Source: Streptomyces novaecaesareae
Lineage (GTDB): Bacteria; Actinomycetota; Actinomycetes; Streptomycetales; Streptomycetaceae
Length of the DNA stretch: 41,761 nt
NCBI RefSeq assembly: GCF_000716875.1
Contig: NZ_JNWQ01000061.1
Coordinates: 1 to 41,761 of the forward strand
Direction of reading: 5' to 3'
The notes under the pieces were generated by a model, which made no database searches, was not told the DNA's origin, and saw only the letters and a program-made list of their open reading frames with translations. Position 1 is the stretch's first letter. Every line of letters starts with the position of its first letter. Shown here in pieces: positions 33,958 to 41,761 of this stretch. Position numbers and translations under genes: made by a program.

Positions 33958-34554
33958 TTATCCGACTCGTACGACCGGCGTGCCCGTCAGGTCCACGCCC
34001 GCGCCGCTCAGTTCGCCGAGCGCGGCCTCCGTGGTCGCCGCCGCCACACCCGCCGTGTAGTCCAGCAGGACCCGGGTGGCGAACCCCGCCTTCACCGCGT
34101 CCAGCGCGGTGGCCTTCACACAGTGGTCGGTCGCGATGCCGACCACGTCCACGGCGTCCACGCCCTGGTCCTGCAGCCAGTCGGCGAGCCGGGTGCCGTC
34201 CTCGGTGAAGCCCTCGAAGCCGCTCTTGGACGCCGAGTGCGCACCCTTGTAGAACACCTCGTCCACCGCGCCCGCCTCGACGGCCGGCGCGAACGACGGG
34301 TGGAACTCGCCGCCCTCGCTGCCCACCACGCAGTGCACCGGGAACGAGTCGCGGAAGTCCGGCTGCTCGGAGAAGTGCGGGCCCGGATCGATGTGGTGGT
34401 CCCGGGTGGCGACCACCCGCACCCACCCCTCCCGCTCCGGCCCCCGCACCAGCTCGGCGATCGCCCGCGCCCGGTCCGCACCACCGCCGACGGGGACGGC
34501 CCCGCCCTCGCAGAAGTCCTTCTGCACATCCACCACGATCAGCGCACGCGCCAT
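33958..34554 (-). CDS. pncA: Nicotinamidase (isochorismatase family)
   Basis: 198 aa. It hydrolyses nicotinamide to nicotinate for NAD salvage. The catalytic triad is visible as Asp9 (IVVDVQKDF), Lys103 (EVFYKGAHS) and Cys145 (GIATDHCVKATALDA). The metal site is RDHHIDPGPHF with Asp52, His54 and His60. The length matches bacterial PncA. GAGGAAAGG lies upstream of the ATG. It stands alone between the sugar operon and the serine hydrolase. Confidence 0.94.
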   Translation of the reverse strand: MARALIVVDVQKDFCEGGAVPVGGGADRARAIAELVRGPEREGWVRVVATRDHHIDPGPHFSEQPDFRDSFPVHCVVGSEGGEFHPSFAPAVEAGAVDEVFYKGAHSASKSGFEGFTEDGTRLADWLQDQGVDAVDVVGIATDHCVKATALDAVKAGFATRVLLDYTAGVAAATTEAALGELSGAGVDLTGTPVVRVG

Positions 34555-34720
34555 CGCCCAGGCCTTTCCTCAGGAGTTCGACGGAATCCCGGAACGTTTC
34601 ACCGGATTCCGCCGGATTTCGCCGCCCAGCTTGGCGGTTGCGAGGTCCGCAGACGAAGCAACCGGGCTCACGTTCACCCGAACGGGGCCGACCCCGGAGC
34701 AGGACTGGCCCCTCCACCGG

Positions 34721-35611
34721 TCAGCGGCAGAGCGCGGTGTCCACGACGGCGGCCGCCCGCTTCAGGCCCGCGTCGTCGAACGAGAGGACGGTCACCGCGA
34801 CGTACGCGGCGCGGCCGTCCTCGGTGGCGCCGCCCTGGGTCTCGAACCCCGGGATGCCGCCGCCGTGGCCCCAGAAGACGCCGCCGCACGACAGTGGCAT
34901 GCTCGCGAGCCCCAGCCCGTAGCGGACGCCCTTGCCCAGGTCCTCGGCGGGGACGGTGGCGCGCATCTGGGCCAGCTGGGCGTCCGGGAGGATCCGGCCG
35001 GCGAGCAGCTCGGTGTAGAACCGGTCGAGGTCGGAGGCCGTGGAGATCATCTGTCCCGCCGCCCACCCCCAGGAGGGATCCAGCTCCGTCACGTCGCGCA
35101 GCGGCCCACCGGCGGTGTGCTGCAGGAGTTGGCGCACGGTGATGCGCCGCCCGTCGATCCCGTCCCCGCGCACCAGGCCCGGAAGGTACGTGTCGACCGC
35201 GCCGTCGAGGTCGACCTTCCCCTCCGCCACCAGCTGCAGCACGACCACCGAGACGAACGCCTTGGTGTTGCTGCCGATCCGCACCTGCCCGTCCACCGGC
35301 ACCTTCGCCCCGGTGGCCAGGTCGGCAACACCGGCCGTGTAGCTGCGGACACGGCCGTCACGCCCCTGCACGCTCGCCAGCGCGGCCGGCGGGCCGCCGT
35401 CGGCGCGGACCACCCCGTTCAGGGCCTGCTGAACGGCGTTCGGCCTGGCGGCCGGGGCGGCGGACGCCGACGCGGCGGACGCCGCCTGGGGCGCCAACAC
35501 GCCCATGGTCAGGGCGCCGACCACCAGCACGGCACCGGCCGACGCGGTGGCGCGCCGACCGGACTTCCGCCGCCGGGAGAAACCGAACCCTCGCCGAGTC
35601 TGCTCGTGCAT
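34721..35611 (-). CDS. Beta-lactamase-fold serine hydrolase with an internal deletion
   Basis: 296 aa from ATG 35611, with GGAGGAG seven bases upstream. Residues 1-48 are an Arg-rich signal peptide (RRRKSGRRATA, hydrophobic core, AASA). The nucleophile motif GSNTKAF (SxxK) is present, as are QLLQHTAGG and the late WGHGGGIPGF motif. In D-alanyl-D-alanine carboxypeptidase/class C relatives about 90-100 residues holding the second catalytic motif (YSN) lie between the HTSG-like motif and the WAAGxMIST segment. Here they are fused directly (HTAGGPLRDVTELDPSWGWAAG). An in-frame deletion with loss of activity is likely (inference from family knowledge). Confidence 0.8.
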   Translation of the reverse strand: MHEQTRRGFGFSRRRKSGRRATASAGAVLVVGALTMGVLAPQAASAASASAAPAARPNAVQQALNGVVRADGGPPAALASVQGRDGRVRSYTAGVADLATGAKVPVDGQVRIGSNTKAFVSVVVLQLVAEGKVDLDGAVDTYLPGLVRGDGIDGRRITVRQLLQHTAGGPLRDVTELDPSWGWAAGQMISTASDLDRFYTELLAGRILPDAQLAQMRATVPAEDLGKGVRYGLGLASMPLSCGGVFWGHGGGIPGFETQGGATEDGRAAYVAVTVLSFDDAGLKRAAAVVDTALCR

Positions 35612-35880
35612 GCGACAACTCCTCCGGGATGGCTGGGATACAGAGATTGCTCTGCGCACGACCCAGCATTTCCGGAGACCGCTACTCAGGGTGATCCGGC
35701 TGGCCACCGGCTTCGTGGTCGGGCTAACCCCCGCTCCTTCGCATGCTGCTGACATCCATTCAGCAGGCAGGTCGGTCGATACAAGAACGAGACGCTCTTT
35801 ACAGCACTCTGACGTTACCGATGAGAGGGCGAAACGCGCTCCAGACAGGAATCTGACGACCCGTCCCTACAGTTCCGCAC

Positions 35881-36972
35881 ATGCCACAGACCTCCTCCGG
35901 CCGGACTCGCGGCCGCCACAACCGGACCCGTAGCCGCGCACGCACACAAGTCGCCCTGACCGCAGCCCTGTTGGGCGCCGGAATCGCGCTGGCCCCACCC
36001 GCAGGGGCCGCACCGAAGGACGGGGCCGCCCGCCGCCAGGTGGTCGTCCACCCGGCGGCGGTCACGGCCGCGCAGCAGCAGGCCGTACTGGACTACTGGA
36101 CCCCGGAGCGGATGGCCGCACTCACCCAGCCGTCGTCCGGCAGCCCGCCCAAGAGCGGGCCCGACGGCGCTCCCTGGACCGGTAGCGCCACCCTGAGCAA
36201 GACGGTGGGCAGGCTCTTCTTCACCAACCACGGCGAGGACGAAAGCTGCACCGCGACCGTTGTCGACAGCGCCAACCGCAGCACCGTCGTCACGGCGGCG
36301 CACTGCGTCAACAGCACCGACCTCCTCGGCGACAACAACGAGTGGCTGTCGAACCAGATGTTCGTCCCCGGCTACCACGACGGCCTCGCGCCGTACGGCA
36401 AGTTCGTCGCACGCGCCGGGGTCGCCGACGCCACCTGGCTCCTCAACAACCAGCAGGACGCCCTGAAGTTCGACGCGTACGACCAGGCGTTCCTGGTCCT
36501 GAACGGCAACGCCGCGGGCAAGCGCGTACAGGACGCCGTCGGCGCCGCACAGCGCATCGGGTTCGACCGGCCGGGCAAGGCGTCCGTCCACGAGTTCGGC
36601 TATCCGCGCGAGGCCTCCGGCGATCCCTCGCGCGCGGGCCTGCCCGAGTTCACCGGGGCCAGGCTCGCCTACTGTGCGGGACAGACCCGCGAGTACCCCG
36701 GCACCAAGGACCACCCCGAGCCCCCCGGCGAGTGGGGCAGCCCCTGCGTGATGGGCGGCGGCTCCAGTGGCGGCCCCCGCATCACCGGCCTCGACCCGTC
36801 CTCCGGGATCGGCACCGTCGTGGGCGATAACACCCAGGGCGCCTTCTTCGACGCCTCCGGCCAGGTCTGCGAGCGCGGCACCCCCTCCTGCACCCGGCAC
36901 CTGGTCGGCCCGCAGTTCACCTCCGCGATCACGAAGCCGCTGTACAAAGCCGCGGCCTCACTCACCGCTTGA
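35881..36972 (+). CDS. Secreted trypsin-like serine protease (first of a pair)
   Basis: 363 aa. The signal peptide (Arg-rich n-region, ALTAALLGAGIALAPPAGAA) ends near residue 44. A propeptide-like section contains LDYWTPERMAAL. The catalytic His is in VVTAAHCV, the probable Asp in FDAYDQAFLVL and the Ser in GGGSSGGPRI. Cysteines fit chymotrypsin-fold disulfides. A TACAGT -10-like element (35868-35873) sits seven bases before the ATG with no ribosome site, so the message may be leaderless. It is followed 18 bases later by a paralogue. Confidence 0.92.
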   Translation: MPQTSSGRTRGRHNRTRSRARTQVALTAALLGAGIALAPPAGAAPKDGAARRQVVVHPAAVTAAQQQAVLDYWTPERMAALTQPSSGSPPKSGPDGAPWTGSATLSKTVGRLFFTNHGEDESCTATVVDSANRSTVVTAAHCVNSTDLLGDNNEWLSNQMFVPGYHDGLAPYGKFVARAGVADATWLLNNQQDALKFDAYDQAFLVLNGNAAGKRVQDAVGAAQRIGFDRPGKASVHEFGYPREASGDPSRAGLPEFTGARLAYCAGQTREYPGTKDHPEPPGEWGSPCVMGGGSSGGPRITGLDPSSGIGTVVGDNTQGAFFDASGQVCERGTPSCTRHLVGPQFTSAITKPLYKAAASLTA

Positions 36973-36990
36973 CCGCGACCATCCATCGAA

Positions 36991-38070
36991 ATGACCCGTC
37001 CCCGACCAAGATTGGCAGCGATGTCAGCCGCACACCGAACATTCCCCCGCAACCTCGCGACTGCGGGAGCCCTCCTGCTGAGCGCAATCACGGCGGCAGT
37101 GCTGCTCCCGGCCGCGGCCCTCGCCGCGGAACCGGAGTCCGTGACCACGCACTCCGGCGCCACGACCGAACAGGAGCGCAGCCGGATCGACACCTACTGG
37201 ACCCCCACCCGGATGAAGCTGGCGGGCGCCATGGTCCCCGAGATCACCCCCGTGCCCGAGGACGACAACACGCCCGACGATCCGCAGCCGCTTCCCGCGA
37301 ACACCCTTGACCCCGGCGCCACTTGGACGCACGGCGGCGCGGTGGACGAGAGCGTCGGCCGGCTCTTCTTCACCTTCTCCGACGGCTACGACGGCAGTTG
37401 CACCGCAACGGTCGTCAACAGCGCGAACCGCAGCACCATCGTCACGGCAGCACACTGCCTGCGGGGCGTCGGCGCCCCCGCCGCCGACGACACCTGGCAC
37501 CACAACCTCTACTTCGTGCCCGGCTACCGCAACGGAACCAAACCGCTCGGCGGCTTCAGCATCAAGTCTGTGGCCACGTCCTCCCGTTGGGACGCCGATC
37601 CGAGCACGACGACCTCGGACGGTGTCGCGGTCGCCGGCTACGACACGGGAATCCTCGTGGCGAACCGCTCGACCGGGGGACGGCGGATCGCGGACGTCAC
37701 CGGAAGCCAGAAGATCGCGTTCACCAAGCCCGTCGCGGACGAGTTCATCCACACCTTCGGGTACCCGAAGGACCGGCTCAACAACCCCAGCGCCAAGTAC
37801 AACGGATCACGCGTGATTCACTGCGCCGGACCGGCCCAACCCGGCCCCAAGGCCCCCTTCCTGTGGGGCGAGCCCTGCGACATGTCCCACGGGGCGAGCG
37901 GCGGCCCCCACCTCGCACAGTTCGACACCCGGACCGGCATCGGCACCGTCGTCGGCGTCACCACCACCAGCGACGACCTCGCGGGCGGGCCGACCAACAC
38001 GCTCTACGCCACCCGCCTGGGCGACAGCGCCCACCGCCTCTACAACTGGGCGCAGATGCGCGTGGTTTGA
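36991..38070 (+). CDS. Secreted trypsin-like serine protease (second of a pair)
   Basis: 359 aa from ATG 36991; ATG 37021 (MSAAHRTF) is an equally plausible start and neither has a clear ribosome site. The signal peptide has hydrophobic core ALLLSAITAAVLLPAAALAA. Like its neighbour it has DTYWTPTRM near the mature N-terminus, GRLFFTFSDG, VTAAHCL, an Asp in VAGYDTGILV and the nucleophile in HGASGGPH. The shared segments (SCTATVVNSANRSTIVTAAH versus SCTATVVDSANRSTVVTAAH) show tandem duplication. It ends in a strong terminator. Confidence 0.92.
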   Translation: MTRPRPRLAAMSAAHRTFPRNLATAGALLLSAITAAVLLPAAALAAEPESVTTHSGATTEQERSRIDTYWTPTRMKLAGAMVPEITPVPEDDNTPDDPQPLPANTLDPGATWTHGGAVDESVGRLFFTFSDGYDGSCTATVVNSANRSTIVTAAHCLRGVGAPAADDTWHHNLYFVPGYRNGTKPLGGFSIKSVATSSRWDADPSTTTSDGVAVAGYDTGILVANRSTGGRRIADVTGSQKIAFTKPVADEFIHTFGYPKDRLNNPSAKYNGSRVIHCAGPAQPGPKAPFLWGEPCDMSHGASGGPHLAQFDTRTGIGTVVGVTTTSDDLAGGPTNTLYATRLGDSAHRLYNWAQMRVV

Positions 38071-38088
38071 TCACCTGTCCCCCAGCAC

Positions 38089-38125
38089 CCTGCTCGGCCG
38101 GCGCCTCCCCCGCCGGCCGAGCAGG
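38089..38125 (+). terminator. Perfect 15-bp-stem terminator after the protease pair
   Basis: CCTGCTCGGCCGGCG and its exact complement flank a seven-base CCTCCCC loop, 19 bases past the second protease stop codon. No T tract. It also separates this transcript from the convergent small-gene cluster. Confidence 0.9.
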
Positions 38126-38148
38126 ACCCGTGCTCGGCATGACCGCTG

Positions 38149-38337
38149 CTACGGACCGTCGGCGGCGCGACGGAGCACGGCGGACAGGAGGGCTTCGGCG
38201 TTTCCCGGGACGGCCATCCAGCGCTGCAACTCGGCGTGCGCGGCCTGGCGGCTGGGGCTCACCGCACGGATCAGGCGGGCGAACTGGCTGTTCAGGCACC
38301 ACCACAATTCGAGGCGGGCCCAGGTGCACCGGCCCAT
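38149..38337 (-). CDS. Small hypothetical protein, 62 aa
   Basis: ATG 38337 shares one base with the stop codon of the 91-aa gene upstream (TGATG). Sequence features: Trp-rich start (WARLELWW), then FARLIRAVSPSRQAAHAEL and a helical tail. No signal peptide or recognisable domain. The coupling to three other tiny overlapping genes supports it being real. Function unknown. Confidence 0.6.
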   Translation of the reverse strand: MGRCTWARLELWWCLNSQFARLIRAVSPSRQAAHAELQRWMAVPGNAEALLSAVLRRAADGP

Positions 38338-38612
38338 CACTCGGCGGCCGAGCGGAGGTGGATGAAGTGGGCTTCGATCCCGATGAAGGCGGCCGTGCTC
38401 ACCGCGCCGACGTGGACCAGCTGGTGGGCGATCCGCTCGGCGGAGGCCGGGCCGAACAGGTCGGCGAAGAAGGTCACCTGGTCGTCGTCGAGCGGGAGCC
38501 GGGCGAGGGCGGTCCGGACGGCGTCGAGGGCGTCGGCGAGCTGGGAGAACGTGGCGCGCTTGGCGATGCCCTTGATCTCGACGGTGACCGGGAAGGGGAG
38601 TTCGGCACTCAC
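38337..38612 (-). CDS. Small hypothetical protein, 91 aa
   Basis: From GTG 38612. It begins with a beta section (LPFPVTVEIKGIAKRATF), then helices with LADALDAVRTALARLPLDDD and FADLFGPASAERIAHQLVHV. It is soluble with no known motif that I recognise. The start overlaps the stop of the upstream frameshifted gene (GTGA), the usual coupling within actinomycete operons. Clusters of such small coupled genes are common on integrative conjugative elements and plasmids, but no integrase, Rep or FtsK-like transfer gene is in this window. Confidence 0.65.
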   Translation of the reverse strand: MSAELPFPVTVEIKGIAKRATFSQLADALDAVRTALARLPLDDDQVTFFADLFGPASAERIAHQLVHVGAVSTAAFIGIEAHFIHLRSAAE

Positions 38613-38751
38613 TGCGCGCCCCCGATCGTGAGGTGGGCCGCCGGGCGAGGTGCCAGCCCTGTGAGCTGGTCCTTTTCCCAGCGGCCTCCTCGCCGTCCTG
38701 GGTGGCCTTGATCAGCCGCTCGTCCGACCAAGCGAAGCGCACGTCAGCCAC
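38609..38751 (-). pseudogene. Small gene with a probable one-base frameshift
   Basis: GTG 38751 opens MADVRFAWSDERLIKATQDG in one frame. Near 38680 that frame becomes Arg/Ser/Pro-rich and stays open far into the next genes, while an adjacent frame supplies WEKDQLTGLAPRPAAHLTIG and a stop at 38609-38611 that overlaps the next start (GTGA). Joining the two by one inserted base gives a coherent protein of about 47 aa. Either a real frameshift or a sequencing error. Confidence 0.55.
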
Positions 38752-38833
38752 GGCTCTTCTTCCAGCGCCTCACGAGGTGCACGCTGCACGCGGACACCAG
38801 CAGCCCGCCGATCACGACGATGCCAACGACCAC
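38744..38833 (-). CDS. 29-aa single-span membrane peptide
   Basis: From GTG 38833 with a perfect AGGAGG six bases upstream, and an eight-base stop/start overlap with the next gene. The product is one hydrophobic helix (VVVGIVVIGGLLVSACSV) followed by a positive tail (RRWKKSRG), so an N-out/C-in membrane peptide is expected. First gene of the small-gene cluster. Function unknown. Confidence 0.6.
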   Translation of the reverse strand: MVVGIVVIGGLLVSACSVHLVRRWKKSRG

Positions 38834-38908
38834 GATGTTCCTCCTGATATCCGTCGGCCCACGCGGGCCGGTTCACGGATAAGAGGCCGGGAAGCCCGAA
38901 AAGGATTC

Positions 38909-38931
38909 AGAAGTCGGCCAGGCCGACTTCT
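38909..38931 (-). terminator. Hairpin after the orphan binding-protein gene
   Basis: AGAAGTCGGCC-a-GGCCGACTTCT, an 11-bp perfect inverted repeat with a one-base centre, starting 14 bases past the stop codon at 38946. It can fold as a stem with a small loop and probably ends that transcript before the small-gene cluster. Confidence 0.75.
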
Positions 38932-38945
38932 CGCGCAACCACCAC

Positions 38946-40070
38946 TCAGCCGGCGTGAAGGACTCGGAAGCGACCGAGCTCCGCCGGATCCCGATCGACC
39001 ACCTGCACCGGCGGCCAGGCCCACTGCCAGACGCTGATGCCCGGCGTGCGGGAGAACCGGACCTCGCCTCGGGTGCCTTCGACCGCAACCTCCGGCCAGG
39101 CCTTCGCGATGCGCGCCCGGTCCGCGCCCTCGCCCGCGCCCTGCGAACGCAGCACCTCGGCGAGAACAGCGATCGTGTCGTAGCCCTCGAAGGCGACGAA
39201 GGACGGCGCTGCGGCCAGCCGCTCGCGCAGCGCCGCCTCCACCCGTGCCCCGAGGGGGCTGAGGCGCTCGGGGAGGTACCGCAAGAACGGGATCGCGGCG
39301 CCGTCCTCGCCCAACAACGCCTCCCATTCGGCGAACTCCGGCTGCCCCGCCGGGGCTCCGATCAGGACCTCGGCGAGGCGCTGATCGCGACGGACGGCCT
39401 GGACGAGGGGCACCGCCGGCTCCGGGGTGCCGACCAGCAGGAGCAGCGCCGTCGCACGATGGTCGGCGAGTTCCTCGCACACGGCGGCAGGGGTGAGCGC
39501 GCGTGCGTCGAGTTCGATGACGGTGCCGCCGCGCGGTGCGAGGTACTCCCGCAGGATGCGGGCGCCGGACGCCCAGTAGACGCTCGGCTCGGCGGCCAGG
39601 GCGATCCGGCGGTGGCCCGCACCGAGGAGGAAGTCCGCGTAGATCTGCCAACCGTGGGACTGCGCCGGGGCGAGGCGCGCGACCCAGTCCGTCGGCTGCT
39701 CGGTGAGCGCCGGGAGAACCGCCGACGAGCAGAGGAACGGCAGCCCGAGGGCGTCGGCCCTGGCGGCGGCGGAGCGGGCGACGACGCTGTGGTACTCCCC
39801 CGCCACCGCGGCCACGCCCAGGCCGGCCAGTTCGTCCACCACCGCCGCAGCCCTCTCCGGATCGGCCGCGGTGTCCCGGACCACCAGCTCAAGCGGCCGT
39901 CCGGCGATCCCGCCGGCCTCATTGACCTCACCGACGGCCAGCTCCAGCCCGGCGAGCAGGTGCCGCCCCGCCTCGACCCAACCGGGCCGGGTCAGCGGGA
40001 CGAGAGCGCCGATCCGGACGGACTGGCCGCCGGTTGGTGCTGCTCCGGACGGCGATGGTGGCGTGTTCAT
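38946..40070 (-). CDS. Orphan Peripla_BP_6-type ligand-binding protein without a signal peptide
   Basis: 374 aa from ATG 40070, with GGGAAG nine bases upstream. The fold matches branched-chain amino acid/amide-binding proteins: VRIGALVPLTRPGWVEAGRH, ELAVGEVNEAGGIAGRPLEL, ELAGLGVAAVAGEYHS and AAPSFVAFEGYDTIAVLAEV. Exported relatives start with a lipoprotein signal. Here the N-terminus is polar (MNTPPSPSG) with no hydrophobic core or lipobox, so it is probably cytoplasmic, as AmiC-like sensors are. No permease or ATPase gene is nearby. Ligand unknown. Confidence 0.82.
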   Translation of the reverse strand: MNTPPSPSGAAPTGGQSVRIGALVPLTRPGWVEAGRHLLAGLELAVGEVNEAGGIAGRPLELVVRDTAADPERAAAVVDELAGLGVAAVAGEYHSVVARSAAARADALGLPFLCSSAVLPALTEQPTDWVARLAPAQSHGWQIYADFLLGAGHRRIALAAEPSVYWASGARILREYLAPRGGTVIELDARALTPAAVCEELADHRATALLLLVGTPEPAVPLVQAVRRDQRLAEVLIGAPAGQPEFAEWEALLGEDGAAIPFLRYLPERLSPLGARVEAALRERLAAAPSFVAFEGYDTIAVLAEVLRSQGAGEGADRARIAKAWPEVAVEGTRGEVRFSRTPGISVWQWAWPPVQVVDRDPAELGRFRVLHAG

Positions 40071-40318
40071 GCGTCGGCGCTTCCCGTGTGGCGGATCATG
40101 CCGGTCATTGCATACACCACCATCGCCGCCGGGCAACCGATTTACTCGTTCACGTGCTGGGACCGCCGCCGGGCGAGTCCATGCCGTCTCCGGTCGGTCG
40201 GGCGGGCGGGCGGTGGACTATCCGGCGTTCCAGCCGTCGAAGCTCAGGTACGGTGTGCCGTCGATCGCGGGCGCCCGGTGCATGGGCTCGTCGATCCACG
40301 CGGCCCCCTCATGCCGCT
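40071..40318. promoter_or_regulatory. Intergenic region with the binding-protein promoter
   Basis: 248 bases between lysA and the binding-protein gene. On the minus strand TTGCCC (40131-40136), a 16-base spacer and TATGCA (40109-40114) form a candidate promoter about 40 bases upstream of the start codon. No other gene-like signal is seen. Confidence 0.5.
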
Positions 40319-41665
40319 CTACCGGCCGACCTCCCGCAGGCGGAAGTCCTCGACCGTCTCCCGCCTGATCAGCAGCCGCGCCCGGCCGTCCCGCACCGCC
40401 GCCACCGCCGGGCGGCCGACCAGGTTGTAGCCCGAGGCCATCGAGAGCTGGTACGCCCCGGCCGCCGGCATGGCCAGCAGGTCGCCCGGCCGCAGGTCGG
40501 CGGGCAGGACGGCGTCGCGCACCAGGACGTCGCCGGCCTCGCAGTGCCGGCCGACCACGTCCACCCGCGCCGTGCCCGCCTCCGACCGTCGGCCCACCAG
40601 GCGGATGCTGTACGGCGATCCGTACAGCGCCGGGCGCGGATTGTCGCTCATGCCGCCGTCCACCGCGACGAAGCTGCGGCCGTCCGCCGTGTGCTTGACC
40701 GACAGCACCCGGTACACCGCCACCGCCGACGGGCCGGCCACCGCGCGGCCCGGCTCCACCACCAGGCGCGGCACCTCCAGCCCGGTCTCGGCGCAGCGTA
40801 CGGCCAGCCGGTCGGTGACCCGGACGGCGAACTCGGCGATGTCCAACTCCTCGTCCCCGGGACGGTACTTGATGCCGTGGCCGCCGCCGAGGTCCAGCTC
40901 GGGCAGCTCGACGCCGTGCCGGTCCCGGATCTGCGCCAGCAGGCCGACCAGTGCGTCCACCGCCCTCAGGTACGGCTCCACTTGGGTGATCTGTGACCCC
41001 AAGTGGCAGTGCAGCCCGGCGAGTTCGAGGCCCGGCTGGTCGAGCACCCGGGCGATGGCGTCCGCCGCGTCGCCGCCCTCGATCGGGAAGCCGAACTTCT
41101 GCCCGCCGACGCCGGTCTGCACCGCCGCGTGGTGCCCGGCCGCGATGCCCGGGACGACCCGCACCAGCACCTTCTGCGGGGTGTCGGCGGCCACCAGCGC
41201 GGCCAGCCGGGCGATCTCCGCCGGGCCGTCGATGACGATCCGCCCGACCCGCAGCCGCCGGGCCAGCCGCAGCTCCTCCGGGGACTTGGCGTTGCCGTGC
41301 AGCAGGATCCGCTGCGCCGGGAAGCCGGCCGAGACGGCCAGCCAGAGCTCACCCGCCGAGCAGACGTCCAGGCCCAGACCCTCGTCGGCCACCCAGTCCG
41401 CCATGGCGCTGCACAGGAAGGCCTTGGCCGCGTACAGCACGTCGGCGTGCGGCAGCGCCCGCCGGTAGGCCCGGGCGCGGGCCCGGACCTCGCCCTCGTC
41501 CAGCACGTACAGCGGGGTGCCGAACCGCTCGGCGGCCTCGGCCAGCCCGACCCCGCCAACCAGCAGGTCGCCTCCCCGGCCGGGCCGCGCCGAGGCCGGC
41601 CAGGGGCCGCCGAGCGGTTCGGCGGGGGCGTCAGTAGCGGCGGGTGGGGCGATGAGCTGGGTCAT
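40319..41665 (-). CDS. lysA: Diaminopimelate decarboxylase-type PLP enzyme
   Basis: 448 aa. It belongs to fold type III PLP decarboxylases. Lys81 in VLYAAKAF is the PLP lysine. LHCHLGSQI, DLGGGHGIKY (phosphate-binding Gly-rich loop), VVEPGRAVAG and GRHCEAGDVL (active-site Cys from the partner subunit) follow, and GAYQLSMASGYN near the end matches LysA. It should convert meso-diaminopimelate to lysine. Related ornithine/arginine or natural-product decarboxylases are possible, as streptomycetes carry several paralogues and no other lysine gene is adjacent. An Ala/Pro-rich 40-residue N-terminus precedes the fold. Confidence 0.88.
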   Translation of the reverse strand: MTQLIAPPAATDAPAEPLGGPWPASARPGRGGDLLVGGVGLAEAAERFGTPLYVLDEGEVRARARAYRRALPHADVLYAAKAFLCSAMADWVADEGLGLDVCSAGELWLAVSAGFPAQRILLHGNAKSPEELRLARRLRVGRIVIDGPAEIARLAALVAADTPQKVLVRVVPGIAAGHHAAVQTGVGGQKFGFPIEGGDAADAIARVLDQPGLELAGLHCHLGSQITQVEPYLRAVDALVGLLAQIRDRHGVELPELDLGGGHGIKYRPGDEELDIAEFAVRVTDRLAVRCAETGLEVPRLVVEPGRAVAGPSAVAVYRVLSVKHTADGRSFVAVDGGMSDNPRPALYGSPYSIRLVGRRSEAGTARVDVVGRHCEAGDVLVRDAVLPADLRPGDLLAMPAAGAYQLSMASGYNLVGRPAVAAVRDGRARLLIRRETVEDFRLREVGR

Positions 41666-41761
41666 GGGGTTCTCCGTAAGGTGTTAGACGGCCCGGGAGG
41701 GCCGGATGTGGCTGATGGGGTCTTGCCTTCAGTGGCTCCACAGGAGTGGCCGTCCGGCTCT

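Noticed and set aside
41666..41761. Lysine riboswitch upstream of lysA
   Set aside because: Only 96 bases are visible and no conserved lysine-riboswitch pairing can be drawn; actinomycete lysA genes usually lack it.

Overview
The window is very GC-rich, uses GTG/TTG starts freely, has many 1-11 base stop/start overlaps, leaderless-looking genes and at least one TTA codon. All of this points to a Streptomyces/Kitasatospora-type actinomycete chromosome. I see no rRNA, tRNA, intact insertion sequence or CRISPR array.

Layout. 1-1.2 kb: two poorly characterised genes (a short DUF6928-like protein and a Cys-rich hypothetical). 1.2-5.9 kb: an ABC exporter half whose C-terminus is cut off, a glycine-zipper membrane protein, and a NarL-type two-component pair with a TTA codon in the kinase. 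6.0-8.9 kb: katG convergent with the response regulator and divergent from a Fur-family regulator. 9.0-10.8 kb: an Rrf2 regulator and an MFS exporter.

10.9-19.6 kb is the most interesting part. A tight minus-strand operon looks like a complete RiPP (ribosomally made, post-translationally modified peptide) pathway: a 39-aa precursor with a CACAC core, a radical SAM/SPASM maturase, a PqqD-like recognition protein, a signal-peptidase-like Ser/His protease fused to an unknown domain, and an ABC-2 exporter (ATPase and permease). It is divergent from an XRE regulator, an ImmA/IrrE-like HEVGH protease and an MAB_1171c-type membrane protein, followed by a cytochrome P450. The precursor promoter carries a direct repeat that may be the XRE operator, and a 20-bp perfect palindrome lies just after the precursor stop codon.

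19.7-24.1 kb: a STAND/NB-ARC ATPase with kinesin-light-chain-type TPRs, an XRE/MmyB regulator with an SDR, and an F420-dependent-reductase-like NADP-binding protein. 24.2-33.8 kb is a carbon-source island: galT-galK with a divergent DeoR regulator, then a five-gene operon (sugar-binding lipoprotein, two permeases, GH36 alpha-galactosidase, LacI regulator). Together these would import alpha-galactosides, hydrolyse them and pass galactose into the Leloir pathway; galE is not in the window. A 13-bp minisatellite separates the two groups.

34-41.8 kb: nicotinamidase, a serine hydrolase with an apparent internal deletion, two tandem secreted trypsin-like proteases, a cluster of very small overlapping genes (one frameshifted), an orphan Peripla_BP_6 protein without a signal peptide, and a diaminopimelate decarboxylase.
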